Shown here: piece by piece, positions 1 through 9,654 of the stretch | Numbering within the stretch: position 1 is the stretch's first letter | How the letters are laid out: each line of letters opens with the position of its first letter | NCBI GenBank assembly: GCA_002726235.1 | Contig: PBSN01000008.1 | Location: forward strand, 606,136 to 670,135 | Reading direction: 5' to 3' | DNA: 64,000 nucleotides | Source: Nitrospiraceae bacterium | GTDB lineage: Bacteria > Nitrospirota > Nitrospiria > Nitrospirales > UBA2166 | The notes under the pieces: model-generated | Told to the model about the DNA's origin: nothing | Databases searched by the model: none | The model's input: the letters and a program-made list of their open reading frames with translations, nothing else | Made by a program: the position numbers and the translations under genes

Positions 1-547
1 TGATGCCATAACACTCGAACGATGCATTCAAAGATAAGGTTCACCTCAACATTCGATAATGATTGGAGTTTCTTCATGTGTAAGTAAAACGCAATGAAGA
101 AACCGTGTTGAGTGGGTGCGAGAGTTTCAAGTCCACGTTGTATCTCAACTGATACAGCTGTATCAATTCGGATACGCCGGAGGCACTCAGTGACTGTGAT
201 GTTCGCGAAGAAAAGATCTCACCCAATGAAATTATCGATTCCATTGGATTCTCTTTTCGTTAGGCGACCCACCTCATTGCCGATTGGAACCACATGCTCA
301 CATGGCTTAAAGCGGTTAATGTACTCAAGGATATGCATCGTATCGGGTCAAGAGACTGCAAAATCCATCAGTACGATGGAATCCTTCCGCTTCCCTGTAA
401 TCCCTCTTAGTTTTTGGTCAAATAGAATTCAAGGTGGCCTTGAGGAAATTACATCCTATGCGCTTGCCATTCCACAGCGACAAGCTTAATGTTTTCAATG
501 GCAATTCACCTATCGATTTCATACGGTACCGAGACGGAGGGAGTACG
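1..547. other. Left-edge region without a convincing gene
   Basis: No intact gene is recognised before the SemiSWEET start at 548. One forward frame from about 97 to 410 reads protein-like but carries three in-frame stops (after LYLN, after GFSFR and after NPS). It may be a decayed gene, but I cannot match it to a family. The uninterrupted open frame at 112-489 has an arginine- and serine-rich composition typical of a shadow frame. The last 15 bases hold the ribosome binding site of the next gene. Confidence 0.4.
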
Positions 548-802
548 ATGAGCTGGATCACTGTCATGGGTTTTGTCGCTGGGACTTGTACAACCGCCGC
601 GTTTCTTCCTCAAGTTGCAAAAATGTTTTTAACGAAAAAAACGCAAGATATCTCCCTGTTTATGTACATCATTCTGGCAACGGGTGTACTGTTGTGGACG
701 ATTTACGGGTTCATTAATGAGGACATCCCGCTACTGCTCGCGAATGGCATCACGTTGGTCTTTGTTTGCAGTATCCTTGTTCTGAAGCTACGGCATGGGT
801 AA
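548..802 (+). CDS. SemiSWEET family sugar transporter (PQ-loop, 84 aa)
   Basis: Small integral membrane protein with three predicted transmembrane helices and a PQ motif (FLPQVAKM) in the first helix. This is the signature of bacterial SemiSWEETs, half-size MtN3/SWEET transporters that dimerise to move sugars across the inner membrane. The 84-aa length fits the family. The ATG at 548 is preferred over an upstream in-frame ATG at 434 because GGAGGGAG lies about 7 bases before it and the protein then begins directly at helix 1. No sugar-metabolism gene is adjacent, so the substrate is unknown. Confidence 0.85.
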   Translation: MSWITVMGFVAGTCTTAAFLPQVAKMFLTKKTQDISLFMYIILATGVLLWTIYGFINEDIPLLLANGITLVFVCSILVLKLRHG

Positions 803-1116
803 AAAAGAAGGTACAGAAAAACACACGGCAAACCGCCAAATGTTCTCACTGCAGGCAATATGCCTCGTCATACAATGCCGGTCACCACACTGATCATTGA
901 TGGACACTCAAATGATAGGTGGATCGCAACGGCTAACCAACGAATGGATGGCAAATCACTAACACCCATCACACAGCACACACCAATCACATCACCGCGT
1001 TCTAATCCTGTAATACTCACAACCCATTCTTGTTAAACGTTGAATCGTCTTCCAAGAAGATGTATCCTTCTTTAGTGATGATGCGAGTAAACCCTGATGG
1101 AGGAGGTAAAGGCGTG

Positions 1117-1908
1117 ATGACACCCCTCCTGTTCGCCCTGCTCCTGCTGTTCAACGTGAGCCAGATTGCACTTGCTGGTGACTATGAAGATGGCGTGGAT
1201 GCACTTGCTCGTGGAGACTATACGACAGCCGCCCAGAAGTTCAGGCAAGCCGCGGAGGCCGCTCATACCGAAGCCCAATTCTCCCTTGGCGCAATGTACT
1301 TCAACGGAGAAGGGGTGTTGCAAGACGATAAGGAAGCGGCACGCTGGTACGCCAAATCAGCGGAAGCTGGTTTTGCGTTCGCCCAAGTCCAGCTTGCCTG
1401 GATGTACGCTAATGGGCTAGGGGTACCAAAAGACGATCACGAAGCCGTACGCTGGTACCGCCAAGCCGCGGAAGCTGGCCATACGAAAGCACAAAACCAG
1501 CTTGGGTGGATGTACGAGAAAGGCCAAGGTGTGCCGCAAGACGATCACGAAGCCGTACGCTGGTACCGCCAAGCCGCGGAAGCTGGTCATGCAAAGGCAC
1601 AAAACCAGCTTGGGTGGATGTACGAGAAAGGCCGAGGTGTACCGCAAGACGATCACGAAGCCGCACGCTGGTATCGCCAAGCTGCGGAAGCTGGTTTTGC
1701 GTTTGCCAAAGTCAATCTTAGCCTGATGTACACTAGCGGGCGTGGCGTACCAGAAGACTACGTGCAAGCCCTCAGGTGGGCTGACCTTGCCGCAGCGACT
1801 GCGCCTAACAAAGAACTCAGAGATCTTGCAGTCAAAATACGTAGTGATATTGCAGGAATGATGTCACAAGAGCAAATCGAGGAAGCGCAACGTCTAACCA
1901 GCGAGTGA
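1117..1908 (+). CDS. Secreted Sel1-repeat protein (five repeats)
   Basis: An N-terminal signal peptide (MTPLLFALLLLF, probable cleavage after IALA) is followed by about five Sel1-type TPR-like repeats of 36 residues and an Ala-rich C-terminal cap. Sel1 repeats form alpha-solenoids used in protein-protein contacts, and the partner cannot be deduced. The start at 1117 (or the adjacent GTG at 1114) is chosen because GGAGGAGG lies just upstream and the signal peptide then begins at residue 1. The frame stays open upstream to a TTG at 1030, which would add 29 residues before the signal. Repeats 2-4 are nearly identical at DNA level. A larger paralogue lies at 4989-6185 on the other strand. Confidence 0.85.
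   Translation: MTPLLFALLLLFNVSQIALAGDYEDGVDALARGDYTTAAQKFRQAAEAAHTEAQFSLGAMYFNGEGVLQDDKEAARWYAKSAEAGFAFAQVQLAWMYANGLGVPKDDHEAVRWYRQAAEAGHTKAQNQLGWMYEKGQGVPQDDHEAVRWYRQAAEAGHAKAQNQLGWMYEKGRGVPQDDHEAARWYRQAAEAGFAFAKVNLSLMYTSGRGVPEDYVQALRWADLAAATAPNKELRDLAVKIRSDIAGMMSQEQIEEAQRLTSE
1432..1755 (+). repeat. 108-bp near-identical tandem repeats inside the Sel1 gene
   Basis: The string GACGATCACGAAGCC recurs at 1432, 1540 and 1648, exactly 108 bp (36 codons) apart. The first two units differ at only a few positions and the third diverges in its second half. Such identity indicates recent duplication or gene conversion of Sel1 units, so the repeat number may vary between strains. Confidence 0.85.
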
Positions 1909-2058
1909 ATGGCAACTCACTAGCACCATATCACGCGCCCCCTGTCTCTGCCGCCTTGCACATCATAGCCTCTGTGAGCATCATACCTATTCATTTACAA
2001 CACAGGTGAGAATGCTGCGTGTATTGAAAATTGATCCATTGAAACTTCTCAATATTCC

Positions 2059-3387
2059 ATGAAACAACGTGCCTCTCTGCACACGGTTGGGTGTCGTCTT
2101 AACCAATCTGAAACCGCTATTTTTTTTCACCAACTCCAAGCGTCAGGTTTTCAGTTAGTGCCTTTTGGGGAACCAACTGATCTCTTCATTCTTAATACCT
2201 GTTCAGTGACCCATAGCGCGGAAGCTGATTGCCGCCGTGCAATACGGCGAACCATGCAGCATTCCCCCAATGCATTTATTGCCGTAACGGGGTGCTATGC
2301 ACAGACTGGAGCTAGCTCACTTGGAATGATTCATGGAGTGGATTTGATCGTTGGAAGCCAACACAAAATGACTGTCCTTGACTTGATTCCTTCCCTCAAG
2401 AAACAAAATACTCCTGAAATTGTTCGTGGACACCCCACTCGCGACAATTTTATCATCGACGGAGTTGGGTACTTTGAATCAACTCGAGCAACACTGAAAG
2501 TACAGGATGGTTGCGACTTTATGTGTTCGTTTTGCAACATTCCTTTTGCCAGGGGGCGAGAGCGCAGTCGCACGATGGACGATCTGTTGCGTGAAGGACA
2601 AGCACTTATTGACCGTGGCCACAAAGAGATAATCATTTCTGGGGTCAACGTTGGGAAGTATGAGTCGGCTGGGTATTCGCTTCTCGATGTCATTCGAAGA
2701 TTGGAAAAACTCCCTGGAATTATTCGTATCAGAATTTCCTCGATCGAACCAACGACCATTCCAGACGCCTTACTGGAACACATGGCTCATTCTTCTATCC
2801 TTTGTCACTATCTCCATGTACCTATTCAAAGCGGTGATGATGACATTTTACGCCGTATGCATCGACGCTATTCGGTTTGTGAATACAAGGAATGTATTGA
2901 AAAAGCTGCCCGCATGATTCCTGGAGCATGTTTTGGAACTGACGTGATGGTAGGATTTCCTGGAGAAGGTGAAAATGAATTCGCCCATACCATCGATGTC
3001 ATCAATGCACTGCCACTCTCCTATTTCCACGTGTTTAGTTACTCTGAACGACCAGGAACAGCGGCAGGAAAATTTGAGGAAAAGGTTCATCCACACATCA
3101 TTAAGGCGCGAAGTAAGCAATTAAGAACTATTTCTAAAACTAAACGGCTTGCGAGCTACCACCGGTATATCGGAGAATGTGTTTCTGTCTTGTTTGAACA
3201 GCGCGATACTGCTGGCTATTGGACTGGACTCACGGATACATATGTCCGTGTGAGCGTTAGAACGGATGAGGATCTAGCAAACAAGCTACGACTAGTTCAC
3301 GTTGCCGGTATTATGGGTGATAAAGCGGTGGGAGAGTTAGTTGGGAAAAACACGAAACCGGAAAAGCGCTTGGTGATGGTGTCATGA
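2059..3387 (+). CDS. mtaB: tRNA t6A37 methylthiotransferase MtaB
   Basis: Radical-SAM methylthiotransferase of 442 aa that converts t6A to ms2t6A at position 37 of ANN-decoding tRNAs. The N-terminal UPF0004 domain has the three auxiliary-cluster cysteines, C12 (GCRLNQ), C48 (NTCSV) and C79 (TGCYAQ). The radical-SAM triad C152-x3-C156-x2-C159 lies in GCDFMCSFCN, followed by PFARGRERSR. The GCRLNQ variant and the RGRERSR context favour MtaB over MiaB or RimO. The stop overlaps the start of miaB by 4 bases (ATGA), so the two are probably translationally coupled. Confidence 0.92.
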   Translation: MKQRASLHTVGCRLNQSETAIFFHQLQASGFQLVPFGEPTDLFILNTCSVTHSAEADCRRAIRRTMQHSPNAFIAVTGCYAQTGASSLGMIHGVDLIVGSQHKMTVLDLIPSLKKQNTPEIVRGHPTRDNFIIDGVGYFESTRATLKVQDGCDFMCSFCNIPFARGRERSRTMDDLLREGQALIDRGHKEIIISGVNVGKYESAGYSLLDVIRRLEKLPGIIRIRISSIEPTTIPDALLEHMAHSSILCHYLHVPIQSGDDDILRRMHRRYSVCEYKECIEKAARMIPGACFGTDVMVGFPGEGENEFAHTIDVINALPLSYFHVFSYSERPGTAAGKFEEKVHPHIIKARSKQLRTISKTKRLASYHRYIGECVSVLFEQRDTAGYWTGLTDTYVRVSVRTDEDLANKLRLVHVAGIMGDKAVGELVGKNTKPEKRLVMVS

Positions 3388-4706
3388 GTCACGCAGTTTA
3401 TCTTGAGACATTCGGCTGTCAGATGAATGAGTATGACAGCGATATCATACGCACCATCCTCAAACAACATGATTTTAAATTCACAAATCACCTTGATGAT
3501 GCAGATGTTGTGCTGATGAACACGTGCGCAATTCGAGAATCTGCACAGGACAGAATTCATGGACGACTTGCAGGATTAAAACGACTCAAGCATGAGCGTG
3601 GTCTCGTCGTGGGACTGCTTGGATGTATGGCTCAGAATCTCAAAAAAGACCTCATGAAGGCCGATTCGGTTATTGATGTGCTCGTCGGTCCAGATGGATA
3701 TCGCAAACTTCCCAATCTCCTCACAAAAGCGCTTGACGCACATCACCCTAGGATGGAAATAACTTTATCAGAGTCTGAGACCTATGCGGATATCGTCCCC
3801 GAGCAAATCGATAGCGTGACAGCTTTGGTCTCCATTATGCGTGGTTGCGACAATTTTTGTACTTTTTGTGTCGTACCCTACACTCGCGGACGCGAGCGTA
3901 GCCAAAACCCGGAAAGCATTATTTTTGAAGTGCGCCAATTGGCGAACAACGGAATCAAGCAGGTCACCCTTCTTGGACAGAACGTAAACTCATATGCCGT
4001 GAATGGGACAGATTTTGTCGATCTAATTATTCGTGTAGCAGATATTCCTGGAATTGAACGAGTTCGATTTACCTCACCACATCCAAAGGATTTTCCAGAA
4101 AAACTTATAGACGCCATTATTGACCATCCACGAATTTGCAAGCACATCCATCTTCCACTTCAGTCGGGAAGTGATAGAATTCTCGAACTCATGAATCGGA
4201 CATACACCCAGCAAGCCTTTATCGATCTTGCCAATGATATGCGAAATCGCTGCCCACAGCTCACATTAACTACCGATGTGATTGTCGGATTTTGTTCGGA
4301 AAGTGAGGAAGACTTCGCGGATACCTATCGCGTAATGGAGAAAATTGGATTCAACGCGGCATTTACCTTTATGTACTCTGAGCGGAAAAATACGATTGCG
4401 GCGCGACACTATCCCGACAATGTCCCACAGACCGTGAAAGTCGACCGAGTCTCACGCCTAGTCGAATTGCAAAACCGGATGTCGCGTCAATTAAATCGTG
4501 CCTTGATCGGGAAGAAACTTAAAGTTCTGGTTCAGGGAAACGCGAAGAAATCAGAAGACCAGTGGATGGGAAGGACCGATGGCAATACCATGGCCGTCTT
4601 TCCAAAAACAGGCAAAGAAGTATATCCAGGGAAGACAGCCACGATAACCATTTCAGATGCGACGTCACATACCTTGATCGGAGAGACAATCCCATCGTTT
4701 CAATGA
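3384..4706 (+). CDS. miaB: tRNA i6A37 methylthiotransferase MiaB
   Basis: Radical-SAM enzyme of 440 aa that adds the 2-methylthio group to i6A37 in tRNAs reading UNN codons. Auxiliary-cluster cysteines are C12 (TFGCQMNEYDS, the MiaB signature), C48 (NTCAIRE) and C81 (LGCMAQ). The radical-SAM motif is C155-x3-C159-x2-C162 in RGCDNFCTFCVVPYTRGRE. A TRAM domain occupies about the last 70 residues. It overlaps mtaB by 4 bases. The window also holds miaE (62186-62797), which hydroxylates the product of MiaB, although the two genes are far apart. Confidence 0.95.
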   Translation: MSHAVYLETFGCQMNEYDSDIIRTILKQHDFKFTNHLDDADVVLMNTCAIRESAQDRIHGRLAGLKRLKHERGLVVGLLGCMAQNLKKDLMKADSVIDVLVGPDGYRKLPNLLTKALDAHHPRMEITLSESETYADIVPEQIDSVTALVSIMRGCDNFCTFCVVPYTRGRERSQNPESIIFEVRQLANNGIKQVTLLGQNVNSYAVNGTDFVDLIIRVADIPGIERVRFTSPHPKDFPEKLIDAIIDHPRICKHIHLPLQSGSDRILELMNRTYTQQAFIDLANDMRNRCPQLTLTTDVIVGFCSESEEDFADTYRVMEKIGFNAAFTFMYSERKNTIAARHYPDNVPQTVKVDRVSRLVELQNRMSRQLNRALIGKKLKVLVQGNAKKSEDQWMGRTDGNTMAVFPKTGKEVYPGKTATITISDATSHTLIGETIPSFQ

Positions 4707-4988
4707 AATTGTCGCAATGCTTCCCTACTAAGCTTCCTGTTAGATACAATTATCCCAAACGTTAGATTTGCCCCATCTTGCACATCCCTTTTTGAGTTCT
4801 ACAATGAGCGGATCCTTCTTGTCTTTGCTACTCACCAAAGTATCAACAGACCAGCGAATCTAACCGATGCGGCTAGGAAAGATCAAAGCAAACGAGAAAG
4901 GCGAGGAAAAGAAGAACAGTATCTGACGGATCATGCAAAACTGGACGCGTCGGGATGATCGTGGCATATGTATCGCGTAATGCAAGTG

Positions 4989-6185
4989 CTAGTGATTCGA
5001 CATCCACTTACGGGCCATCAGTTCGGCTTCCACGAGTTGCTCTGCTGAGAGTCTGCTTGTCACAACATCACGGGACTTGCTTGCAAATGTTTTGAGTTCG
5101 TTGTCGGTTGAAGTCGCTGTAGCAAGGCTATACCACTTGTGCGCTTGTACCTCGTCTTGCAACACCCCTTGCCCATTGAAGTACCTCACAGCAAGACTAT
5201 TTTGGGCCTCTGGAACTCCAGCCTCCGCGGCTTGACTCCACCAACGCACAGCTTCCACATCGTCTTGCGGAACCCCTTTCCCTTTGTCGTACATCACGCC
5301 AAGGTTGTATTGGGCATCTATGTCACCAGCCACCGCGGCTTTACGGTACCAGTGCACTGATTCCTTGTCATCTTGTGGCACACCCCATCCTCTAGCGTAC
5401 ATCACGCCAAGAGTGTTTTGGGCCTCTCTATCAGCAGCCTCAGCGGCTTTACGATACCAGCGCACCGCTTCTGTATCGTCTTTCGACACCCCTTTCCCTT
5501 CGCCATACATCAGACCAAGACTATATTGGGCCTCCACAACGCCAGCCTCTGCGGCCTGCCGATACCAGCGCACTGCTTCCACATTGTCCTGCAGCACCCC
5601 TTGCCCTTTATCGTACATCACGCCAAGATTGTATTTGGCCTTCGCATCACCGGCTTCCGCGGCTTGGGTAAACCAATACGCCGTTTTCTCAAAATCTTTC
5701 GGAACCCCCTCCCCATTGAAATACATCGCGCCAAGATTGAGTTGGGCTAACGTATGACCTCCTTCTGCCGCATGGGTAAACCAGCGCACCGCTTCCACAT
5801 TGTCCTGCAACACCCCTTTCCCTTTGTAATGCATCCAGCCAAGATTGTGCTGCGCCTCTGTGAATCCAGCCTCCGCAGCTGGCCTCCACCAACGTACGGC
5901 TTTCACATTGTCTTGCGGTACCCCTTGCCCTAAAGCGTACATCCATCCAAGATTGGTTTGGGCCTCCACATGACCACCCTCCGCGGCTGGCTGGAACTGC
6001 TCTAAGGCTATTGTGTAATCCTCACTCTCATATGCAGCTTTACCATCTTGATAGGCAACTTCAGCTTGGCTGGATGAGAAGACTGCTGCAGGAAGAGACT
6101 CAGCAGAATCCATGGTCTCCTTGGATTCACACCCAAGACTGAACAGAGCGAGAATGATGAGAAGAGGCATTACGATCCAAGGCAT
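4989..6185 (-). CDS. Sel1-repeat lipoprotein (about eight repeats)
   Basis: Starting at 6185, the protein opens with a lipoprotein signal (MPWIVMPLLIILALFSLGC, lipobox LFSLGC, lipidated Cys at residue 19). A linker and about eight consecutive Sel1 repeats of 36 residues follow (consensus LGxMYxxGxGVxQDxxEAVRWYxxAAEAG), then a C-terminal cap. GGGGAGAA just upstream supports this start over the in-frame codon 36 bases earlier. The protein is probably anchored to a membrane facing the periplasm. Its repeats and cap resemble the secreted Sel1 protein at 1117-1908, so the two are likely paralogues. No function can be assigned. Confidence 0.85.
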   Translation of the reverse strand: MPWIVMPLLIILALFSLGCESKETMDSAESLPAAVFSSSQAEVAYQDGKAAYESEDYTIALEQFQPAAEGGHVEAQTNLGWMYALGQGVPQDNVKAVRWWRPAAEAGFTEAQHNLGWMHYKGKGVLQDNVEAVRWFTHAAEGGHTLAQLNLGAMYFNGEGVPKDFEKTAYWFTQAAEAGDAKAKYNLGVMYDKGQGVLQDNVEAVRWYRQAAEAGVVEAQYSLGLMYGEGKGVSKDDTEAVRWYRKAAEAADREAQNTLGVMYARGWGVPQDDKESVHWYRKAAVAGDIDAQYNLGVMYDKGKGVPQDDVEAVRWWSQAAEAGVPEAQNSLAVRYFNGQGVLQDEVQAHKWYSLATATSTDNELKTFASKSRDVVTSRLSAEQLVEAELMARKWMSNH

Positions 6186-6270
6186 ACGGTTCTCCCCAGC
6201 ATTGTTGAAGCAGGATTCCATCCCATCATCACTGACGAAATAAAGTCAAAAACTTACGAGACAGGATCGT

Positions 6271-6346
6271 TGGTGGAGCTGAGGGGGGTCGAACCCCTGA
6301 CCTCGAGACTGCCAGTCTCGCGCGCTCCCAACTGCGCCACAGCCCC
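6271..6346 (-). tRNA. tRNA-Ala (anticodon GGC)
   Basis: On the minus strand a 76-nt cloverleaf runs from 6346 to 6271. The acceptor stem is GGGGCTG/CAGCTCC with one G-T pair, the anticodon stem CGAGA/TCTCG encloses CTGGCAG (anticodon GGC, reading GCC), and the T arm is AGGGG-TTCGACC-CCCCT. The 3' CCA is encoded. It sits between tyrS and the Sel1 lipoprotein gene, on the same strand as both. Confidence 0.95.
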
Positions 6347-6527
6347 ACACAAGGCGATGATATCGACCCTCTTGAGTACTGTCAAGAGAACTTCAGCAGG
6401 ATATTTCTAACATTTCGAATGTGTGTTAGGCAACGATTATGATCTGCAGTCATCCACCTAGGATATGGGACATTTTACATATTCACCACCCTGCAAGAAG
6501 GGGTAGAATAACGTCCCTACATCACCA

Positions 6528-7745
6528 CTATGGAGAATACGTAACGGTGGCAAACTTTCGTTTTCCGACACGAATCTTGTAGAGTTTTCCTTCGGAGAGT
6601 TCTATCTTGGCATGAGGATCGGTTGGGCGTTGACCATCAAGCTCAACACTCCCCTGTTGCACAAGTCTCCTTGCCTCATTTCGGCTCGAGACCAATCCAG
6701 TTTTCTCGAGTAATGCAATGATCCAGATAGAGGGATTGTCAGGTAAATCAACATCACTCGCGCTCAACTGCACACTGGCATCAGGCTGATCTGGAAATTC
6801 TTTTTGGCCAAAGCGCTTCTGAAATTCTTCACGTGCATGTTTGGCGTTCTCAGCCCCGTGATAGCGCGCGGTAATTTCATGCGCAAGATCTTTCTTCGCT
6901 TCCATGGGATGCACGCTCTGCACATTTTCAATATCACGATCGGAAAGGAGTTCATAGTACCGCAACATTAACTCATCACTCACTGACATCAGCTTGCCAA
7001 ACATTTCCGTCGGAGAATCATCTAACGCAACCACATTGCCAAAACTCTTACTCATTTTCCGCACACCATCGATTCCCTCTAACAAGGGCATCGTCATCAC
7101 AACCTGAGGGGGCTTCCCATAATCACGTTGTAATTCACGTCCCATGAGCAGATTGAACTTCTGATCCGTTCCTCCAAGTTCAACATCCGCATCAAGCACG
7201 ACCGAATCATATCCCTGAATAAGAGGATAGAGAAATTCATGGATGCTGATTGGCTTTCCTTCAGCATACCTCTTCTCAAAGTCATCGCGCTCAAGCATAC
7301 GCGCCACTGTGTGACGGGCTGCAAGCTCAATGACCTTCTCCGCGGTCATCAGCTTCATCCATCGACTGTTGTAGTCAACAGTTGTGCGGTCTGGATCAAG
7401 AATCTTAAATATCTGACGTTCGTAGGCCATCGCATTATCCGTAACCTGATCTTTCGTCATCGGCTTTCGTGTTTCGGACACCCCACTGGGATCTCCAATC
7501 ATCCCGGTAAAGTCTCCAATGAGAAAAATGATGTCGTGTCCACAATCCTGGAAATGTTTCAGTTTGTGAAGGAGCACGGTGTGACCAAGATGGAGATCTG
7601 GAGCGGTTGGATCAAATCCAGCTTTAATTTTCAATGGGCAGGCGTGTTGCTGTGACCATTCAAGTTTCTGTCGCAGTGCCTCCTTTGGAATTACCTCGAT
7701 AGTCCCGCGGTTGAGAAGAGACAACTGCTGATCGATAGGAGTCAT
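6528..7745 (-). CDS. tyrS: Tyrosyl-tRNA synthetase
   Basis: Class I aminoacyl-tRNA synthetase of 405 aa that charges tRNA-Tyr. The Rossmann catalytic domain carries the HIGH-equivalent HLGH (residues 52-55, in [10 protein letters not shown]) and KMSKS (230-234). The [17 protein letters not shown] segment is typical of TyrRS. An S4 RNA-binding domain fills about residues 340-405. The length fits the TyrZ-like bacterial form. It lies 103 bp downstream of lpd on the same strand. No clear Shine-Dalgarno sequence precedes the ATG. Confidence 0.95.
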   Translation of the reverse strand: MTPIDQQLSLLNRGTIEVIPKEALRQKLEWSQQHACPLKIKAGFDPTAPDLHLGHTVLLHKLKHFQDCGHDIIFLIGDFTGMIGDPSGVSETRKPMTKDQVTDNAMAYERQIFKILDPDRTTVDYNSRWMKLMTAEKVIELAARHTVARMLERDDFEKRYAEGKPISIHEFLYPLIQGYDSVVLDADVELGGTDQKFNLLMGRELQRDYGKPPQVVMTMPLLEGIDGVRKMSKSFGNVVALDDSPTEMFGKLMSVSDELMLRYYELLSDRDIENVQSVHPMEAKKDLAHEITARYHGAENAKHAREEFQKRFGQKEFPDQPDASVQLSASDVDLPDNPSIWIIALLEKTGLVSSRNEARRLVQQGSVELDGQRPTDPHAKIELSEGKLYKIRVGKRKFATVTYSP

Positions 7746-7848
7746 CGAGTGGAGAGACCAGAGGATGCTGAAAAAAGAGAGGCCAGTCGCAACATCCTAT
7801 TGTACACCTAGAGTGAGAAAAGAACCTGAAGAAGTAGTAAGTTCAAGA

Positions 7849-9255
7849 TCATGGAGTTGCTACAGCAACCTTTTTTTTTGCAAGATGAATTGCCTCACCA
7901 GAGACATCTTCGGCGGCCTCCATCAAACCTTCTGCCCACGTTGGATGGGCATGGATTGTGGTGGCCAATGTTTTAGCAGTAGCGCCAAGTCGCATACCCA
8001 ACGCGGCCTCGTGGATTAGGTCAGCAGCATGCGAGCCAACAATATGTACACCAAGAAGGCGATCACTTTCAGCATCCGCGATAACCTTGAATAATCCAGT
8101 TGTCTCGCCCTGCGCATGCGCTTTTCCCAATCCAATAGGTCGAAATCGGCCAATGCGAGTTTGTATTCCTCTTGTTTTCGCTTCCTCTTCAGTGATGCCT
8201 ACTCGACCAATTTCAGGAACAGTAAAAATTCCTACAGGGATCACATCATCGTTAATCTCTATCAGGTTGCCCATCATGTTTTCGACAGCCACTTTTCCAT
8301 GATATGAGGCAACATGAGCTAGCATGGACTTACCAGTCACATCTCCAATCGCGTAAATCCCTGGCGCTGTTGTTTCTAAATATTCATTCACCGTAATCTC
8401 ACCGCAATTCCCAACAGCAACGCCAGCATTCTCCAGCCCTAAACCCTGAGGGTTAATATGGCGACCGACTGAAACAAGAACTTTGTCTGTTACAATTGTC
8501 GTCCCATCAGAACATGTGACTTGAACATTTTCATCAGATTTTTCAACCTCCACTACCTGGGTTCCCAAGTAAAGATCAATCCCTTGTTTCTTGAATACAG
8601 ATTGAATCTGGGCGGATACCTCGGTATCTTCCGACGGCAATATCTGAGGTGCCATTTCGACCAAGCTCACTCGGCTCCCCAACCCTGCAAAGAGAGATGC
8701 AAACTCACATCCTTCCACGCCAGCTCCGACAATCAGAAGCGTTTTTGGAATATCAGTTGTATCCAAAAGCTCCTTGCTGGTGACAATGAATTCTCCATCG
8801 ACTGGCAAATTTGGCAACGTTGTTGGTTGTGAACCAGTAGCAATGACAATAGCATCCGCAATAACGGTATGTTCTTTTCCTTCAATTTCCACGATGCGTA
8901 TCGTTCGTTGATCAAGAAGTTCAGCCCGCCCCTCAATGAGCTGTACACCCCAAGACTTAAAAAGGGAACGAACACCGCTTGCAAGTGTGCTAACTATCTT
9001 GTTTTTTCGGTTAACCATTGCCTGAAGGTCTACCGAAATAGGCCCGGCAATCTGTATCCCAAATTCAGAGGCCAAGCAAACTTTGGTGAACACATCCCTA
9101 CACGCCAACAAAGCCTTACTGGGAATACAGCCCCAATGAAGACATACCCCTCCAACCCATCCCTGCTCGACAACGGTCACATTCGCTCCAACCTGAGCAG
9201 CACGAATCGCAGCGACATACCCTCCAGGACCAGCACCGATAATGACGACATGCAT
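7849..9255 (-). CDS. lpd: Dihydrolipoyl dehydrogenase
   Basis: FAD-dependent disulfide oxidoreductase (E3 or L-protein) of 468 aa that reoxidises dihydrolipoyl groups with NAD+. It shows an N-terminal FAD fold (GAGPGG at residues 7-12), the redox-active pair C38 and C43 in GGVCLHWGCIPSKALL, a central NAD fold (GAGVEGCEFAS), the second FAD motif (YAIGDVTG), and a C-terminal interface domain with the catalytic HPTWAE. It starts 6 bp after gcvH, so its lipoyl partner here is probably the glycine-cleavage H protein. It could also serve 2-oxoacid dehydrogenases encoded elsewhere. Confidence 0.95.
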   Translation of the reverse strand: MHVVIIGAGPGGYVAAIRAAQVGANVTVVEQGWVGGVCLHWGCIPSKALLACRDVFTKVCLASEFGIQIAGPISVDLQAMVNRKNKIVSTLASGVRSLFKSWGVQLIEGRAELLDQRTIRIVEIEGKEHTVIADAIVIATGSQPTTLPNLPVDGEFIVTSKELLDTTDIPKTLLIVGAGVEGCEFASLFAGLGSRVSLVEMAPQILPSEDTEVSAQIQSVFKKQGIDLYLGTQVVEVEKSDENVQVTCSDGTTIVTDKVLVSVGRHINPQGLGLENAGVAVGNCGEITVNEYLETTAPGIYAIGDVTGKSMLAHVASYHGKVAVENMMGNLIEINDDVIPVGIFTVPEIGRVGITEEEAKTRGIQTRIGRFRPIGLGKAHAQGETTGLFKVIADAESDRLLGVHIVGSHAADLIHEAALGMRLGATAKTLATTIHAHPTWAEGLMEAAEDVSGEAIHLAKKKVAVATP

Positions 9256-9261
9256 ACTGTA

Positions 9262-9654
9262 TCAGTCGTCGCCTTCTCCACGCACAAACGCCTCATAGGC
9301 TTTCGCATCCATTAGCTGGTCCAACTCTTCCTGAGTTTCAAGCATGATCGAGACAATCCATCCCTCTCCATACGGATCATTGTTGACGAGATCTGGACGA
9401 GCGATCAATTGATCGTTGATCCGGAGAATGGTCCCATTCACAGGACTATATATTGGAGAGGTCGCCTTGGTTGACTCCAGTTCTCCAATCTCATCCCCTC
9501 GGTGTACCTTCGCCCCAACTGCAGGAAATTCCACATAAACAATATCGCCTAAAGACTCCTGCGCAAACTGACTAACGCCAACAATGCACCCACCACCATC
9601 GTCAACATTAACCCATTCATGATCTTTGGTATACAGGAATGTATCAGGGAACAT
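9262..9654 (-). CDS. gcvH: Glycine cleavage system H protein
   Basis: Lipoyl carrier protein of 130 aa that shuttles the aminomethyl group between the P, T and L proteins of glycine cleavage. The attachment lysine is K63 in GELESTKATSPIYSPVNG, the family signature, and the fold and length are typical. The gene overlaps the upstream lipoprotein gene by 11 bases and its Shine-Dalgarno sequence (GAGG) lies inside that gene's last codons. It is followed 6 bases later by lpd. gcvP and gcvT are not in the window. LipB at 37494-38315 could supply the octanoyl group for lipoylation. Confidence 0.95.
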   Translation of the reverse strand: MFPDTFLYTKDHEWVNVDDGGGCIVGVSQFAQESLGDIVYVEFPAVGAKVHRGDEIGELESTKATSPIYSPVNGTILRINDQLIARPDLVNNDPYGEGWIVSIMLETQEELDQLMDAKAYEAFVRGEGDD

